Below are positions 7,833 through 8,641 of a stretch of DNA of 8,641 nucleotides, piece by piece; position 1 is the stretch's first letter, and the number at the start of each line of letters is the position of its first letter. Source of the DNA: Bdellovibrionaceae bacterium UBA2316 (lineage in GTDB: Bacteria > Bdellovibrionota > Bdellovibrionia > Bdellovibrionales > Bdellovibrionaceae); contig DDVI01000029.1 in assembly GCA_002345205.1 (NCBI GenBank), positions 1 to 8,641 of the forward strand. Reading direction: 5' to 3'. Below the pieces are notes generated by a model that saw nothing but the letters and a program-made list of their open reading frames with translations, searched no databases and was not told the DNA's origin. Made by a program: the position numbers and the translations under genes.

Positions 7833-8497
7833 AATTTCTCGAATCGGCCTTGGCTCAGTTTGTAAACTACATCACAACGAGAGGCCAATTGTTCATTATG
7901 AGTTACCAATAGAGTTGTCGTGTTAAATTTAGAAGTAATATCAAAAAACAAGTTCATTACTTTCATTCCCGTTTCCTGATCCAAATTACCACTGGGTTCG
8001 TCAGCAAGAAGAAGGTTGGGGGTCGTGATAAGCGCACGAGCTATCGCCACACGCTGGGATTCCCCGCCGCTTAGTTGATTAGGCAAATGGTGGCTGCGGT
8101 CTTTTAGTCCAACTTCACCTAATAAAGCGATCGCTTTTTCATGAGCGTCTTTACTACTGTGGCCAAGGATTTCAAGGGGAAGCATAACATTTTCAACTGC
8201 CGTTAAGTGGCCCACTAAATGATACTGCTGAAAAACGATACTGATATTTTTCGCACGAAATTGTGTCCATTCTTTTTCAGACAGTTTAGTAGTGTTAACA
8301 CCGTTAATGCGAATTTCGCCAGTATCGGGAGTATCTAACCCAGACATTAAACTCAGGAAGGTGGATTTGCCGCTTCCTGATTGTCCAAGGATGCCAACCT
8401 TTTGCCCTTTTTTTACTTCTAAATTTAAATTCTTAAGAATGTCGATTGAGTTTTCAGATTGCTTAAAACTTTTCTTTAGATTTTCAACTTGAATCAT
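7829..8497 (-). CDS. ybbA: YbbA-like ABC transporter ATP-binding protein
   Basis: This 222-residue cytoplasmic ATPase is a single complete nucleotide-binding domain of the LolD/MacB/FtsE size class. All motifs are present: Walker A GQSGSGKST (38-46), Q-loop Q90 in 'IVFQQYHLV', signature LSGGE (142-146) followed by SQRVAIARAL, Walker B LLLADEP (162-168) with catalytic E167, D-loop 'SGNLD' (169-173) and switch histidine H200 in 'LVTHN'. It would dimerise and power the permease encoded next to it. LolD is the main look-alike, but pairing with an 800-residue YbbP-type permease and a TesA-like esterase makes YbbA the better name. AAGGA at 8506-8510 lies 8 nt before the ATG. The gene starts 25 nt after the tesA stop with no room for an obvious promoter, and its TGA overlaps the ybbP ATG, so all three genes look like one transcript. 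Confidence 0.95.
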   Translation of the reverse strand: MIQVENLKKSFKQSENSIDILKNLNLEVKKGQKVGILGQSGSGKSTFLSLMSGLDTPDTGEIRINGVNTTKLSEKEWTQFRAKNISIVFQQYHLVGHLTAVENVMLPLEILGHSSKDAHEKAIALLGEVGLKDRSHHLPNQLSGGESQRVAIARALITTPNLLLADEPSGNLDQETGMKVMNLFFDITSKFNTTTLLVTHNEQLASRCDVVYKLSQGRFEKL

Positions 8498-8522
8498 GTA
8501 CTGCGTCCTTGGTGGTAAAGAT

Positions 8523-8641
8523 CTAGTTTAAATGTTTTTTCAAAAAACCGTAAATGCCATCGGCTATAATTTGATGACCCTTTTCATTTGGGTGAATACC
8601 ATCCGATAGATTTAAATCTGAGAAATTTTGGAAAGTTGTGG
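8523..8641 (-). CDS. tesA: C-terminal end of a TesA-like SGNH esterase/lysophospholipase/thioesterase (5' end outside window)
   Basis: This frame was worked out by hand because it is cut by the window edge. The - strand is open from 8639 to a TAG at 8525-8523 and encodes 38 residues ending 'GIYGFLKKHLN'. It contains 'DGIHPNEKGHQIIAD' (D codon 8603-8601, H codon 8594-8592). That is the block V Asp-x-x-His of SGNH/GDSL hydrolases, supplying the acid and base of the Ser-Asp-His triad, and it closely resembles the DGIHPN...IAD tail of E. coli TesA, a periplasmic acyl-thioesterase I/lysophospholipase L1. The nucleophile serine block and any signal peptide lie beyond 8641. The protein ends soon after the motif, as TesA does. 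It lies 25 nt upstream of ybbA on the same strand, the partner expected for TesA. Another SGNH esterase is the alternative, but the neighbours favour TesA. Confidence 0.85.
   Translation of the reverse strand, partial: TTFQNFSDLNLSDGIHPNEKGHQIIADGIYGFLKKHLN

Noticed and set aside
7645..7926. A 93-codon open frame on the + strand across the ybbP/ybbA junction
   Set aside because: It is antisense to two well-supported overlapping genes with clear domain motifs, and the translation has no recognisable features.
7829..8497. Naming the ATPase LolD (lipoprotein release)
   Set aside because: The ATPase sequence alone would allow it, but the adjacent 844-residue double-FtsX permease and the TesA-like esterase fit YbbA-YbbP, not LolC/LolE.
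8498..8522. A possible promoter between tesA and ybbA
   Set aside because: The 25-nt gap holds an AAGGA ribosome site but no paired -35/-10 boxes, so co-transcription is the simpler reading.

Overview
The window looks like ordinary chromosome from a Gram-negative bacterium. It encodes a TolC-type outer-membrane protein, an RND inner-membrane pump, and the YbbA/YbbP/TesA set that acts across the inner membrane and periplasm. The DNA is AT-rich (roughly 40% GC by eye) and densely packed, with overlapping start and stop codons. The wording of the TolC and RND proteins (for example a 'LPLWRNWLGSETKA' stretch in the TolC-like protein and 'SLFDALSNAPMLSAYF' in the pump) reminds me of Bdellovibrionota (Bdellovibrio-like predatory bacteria). 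That assignment comes from memory of the family, not from a search, and is only moderately confident.

Layout: two convergent blocks meet at about 4.8 kb. The left block, on the + strand, runs from the 3' end of a probable TetR-family regulator (1-237), through a TolC-like outer-membrane efflux protein (234-1640), to a full-length HAE1/AcrB-type RND pump (1650-4784). The regulator overlaps the TolC-like gene by 4 nt and the pump follows after 9 nt, so this reads as one efflux operon with its own regulator. No periplasmic adaptor (membrane fusion protein) gene lies between the visible genes or after the pump, so the adaptor must be upstream of the window or elsewhere.

A 10-bp-stem terminator hairpin (4767-4796) begins inside the last codons of the pump gene and separates the two blocks. 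It may work in both directions.

The right block, on the - strand, reads right to left. It holds the C-terminal end of a TesA-like SGNH esterase (beyond 8641 to 8523), the ABC ATPase YbbA (8497-7829), the large permease YbbP (7832-5298, overlapping ybbA by 4 nt), and a small unrecognised secreted protein with two cysteines (5246-4809). The small gene has a good sigma70-like promoter of its own in the 51-nt gap behind ybbP, although read-through from ybbP also seems possible because I see no terminator there. The esterase, ATPase and permease plausibly cooperate: YbbAP would pull hydrophobic or esterified molecules from the membrane using ATP, and periplasmic TesA would hydrolyse them.

There is no gene-free stretch over 300 bases. 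I saw no RNA gene, mobile element, CRISPR array or sizeable repeat. I did not find a clearly new system. The most worthwhile leads are the small secreted protein attached to tesA-ybbA-ybbP, the codirectional form of that cluster, and the efflux operon without a visible adaptor.
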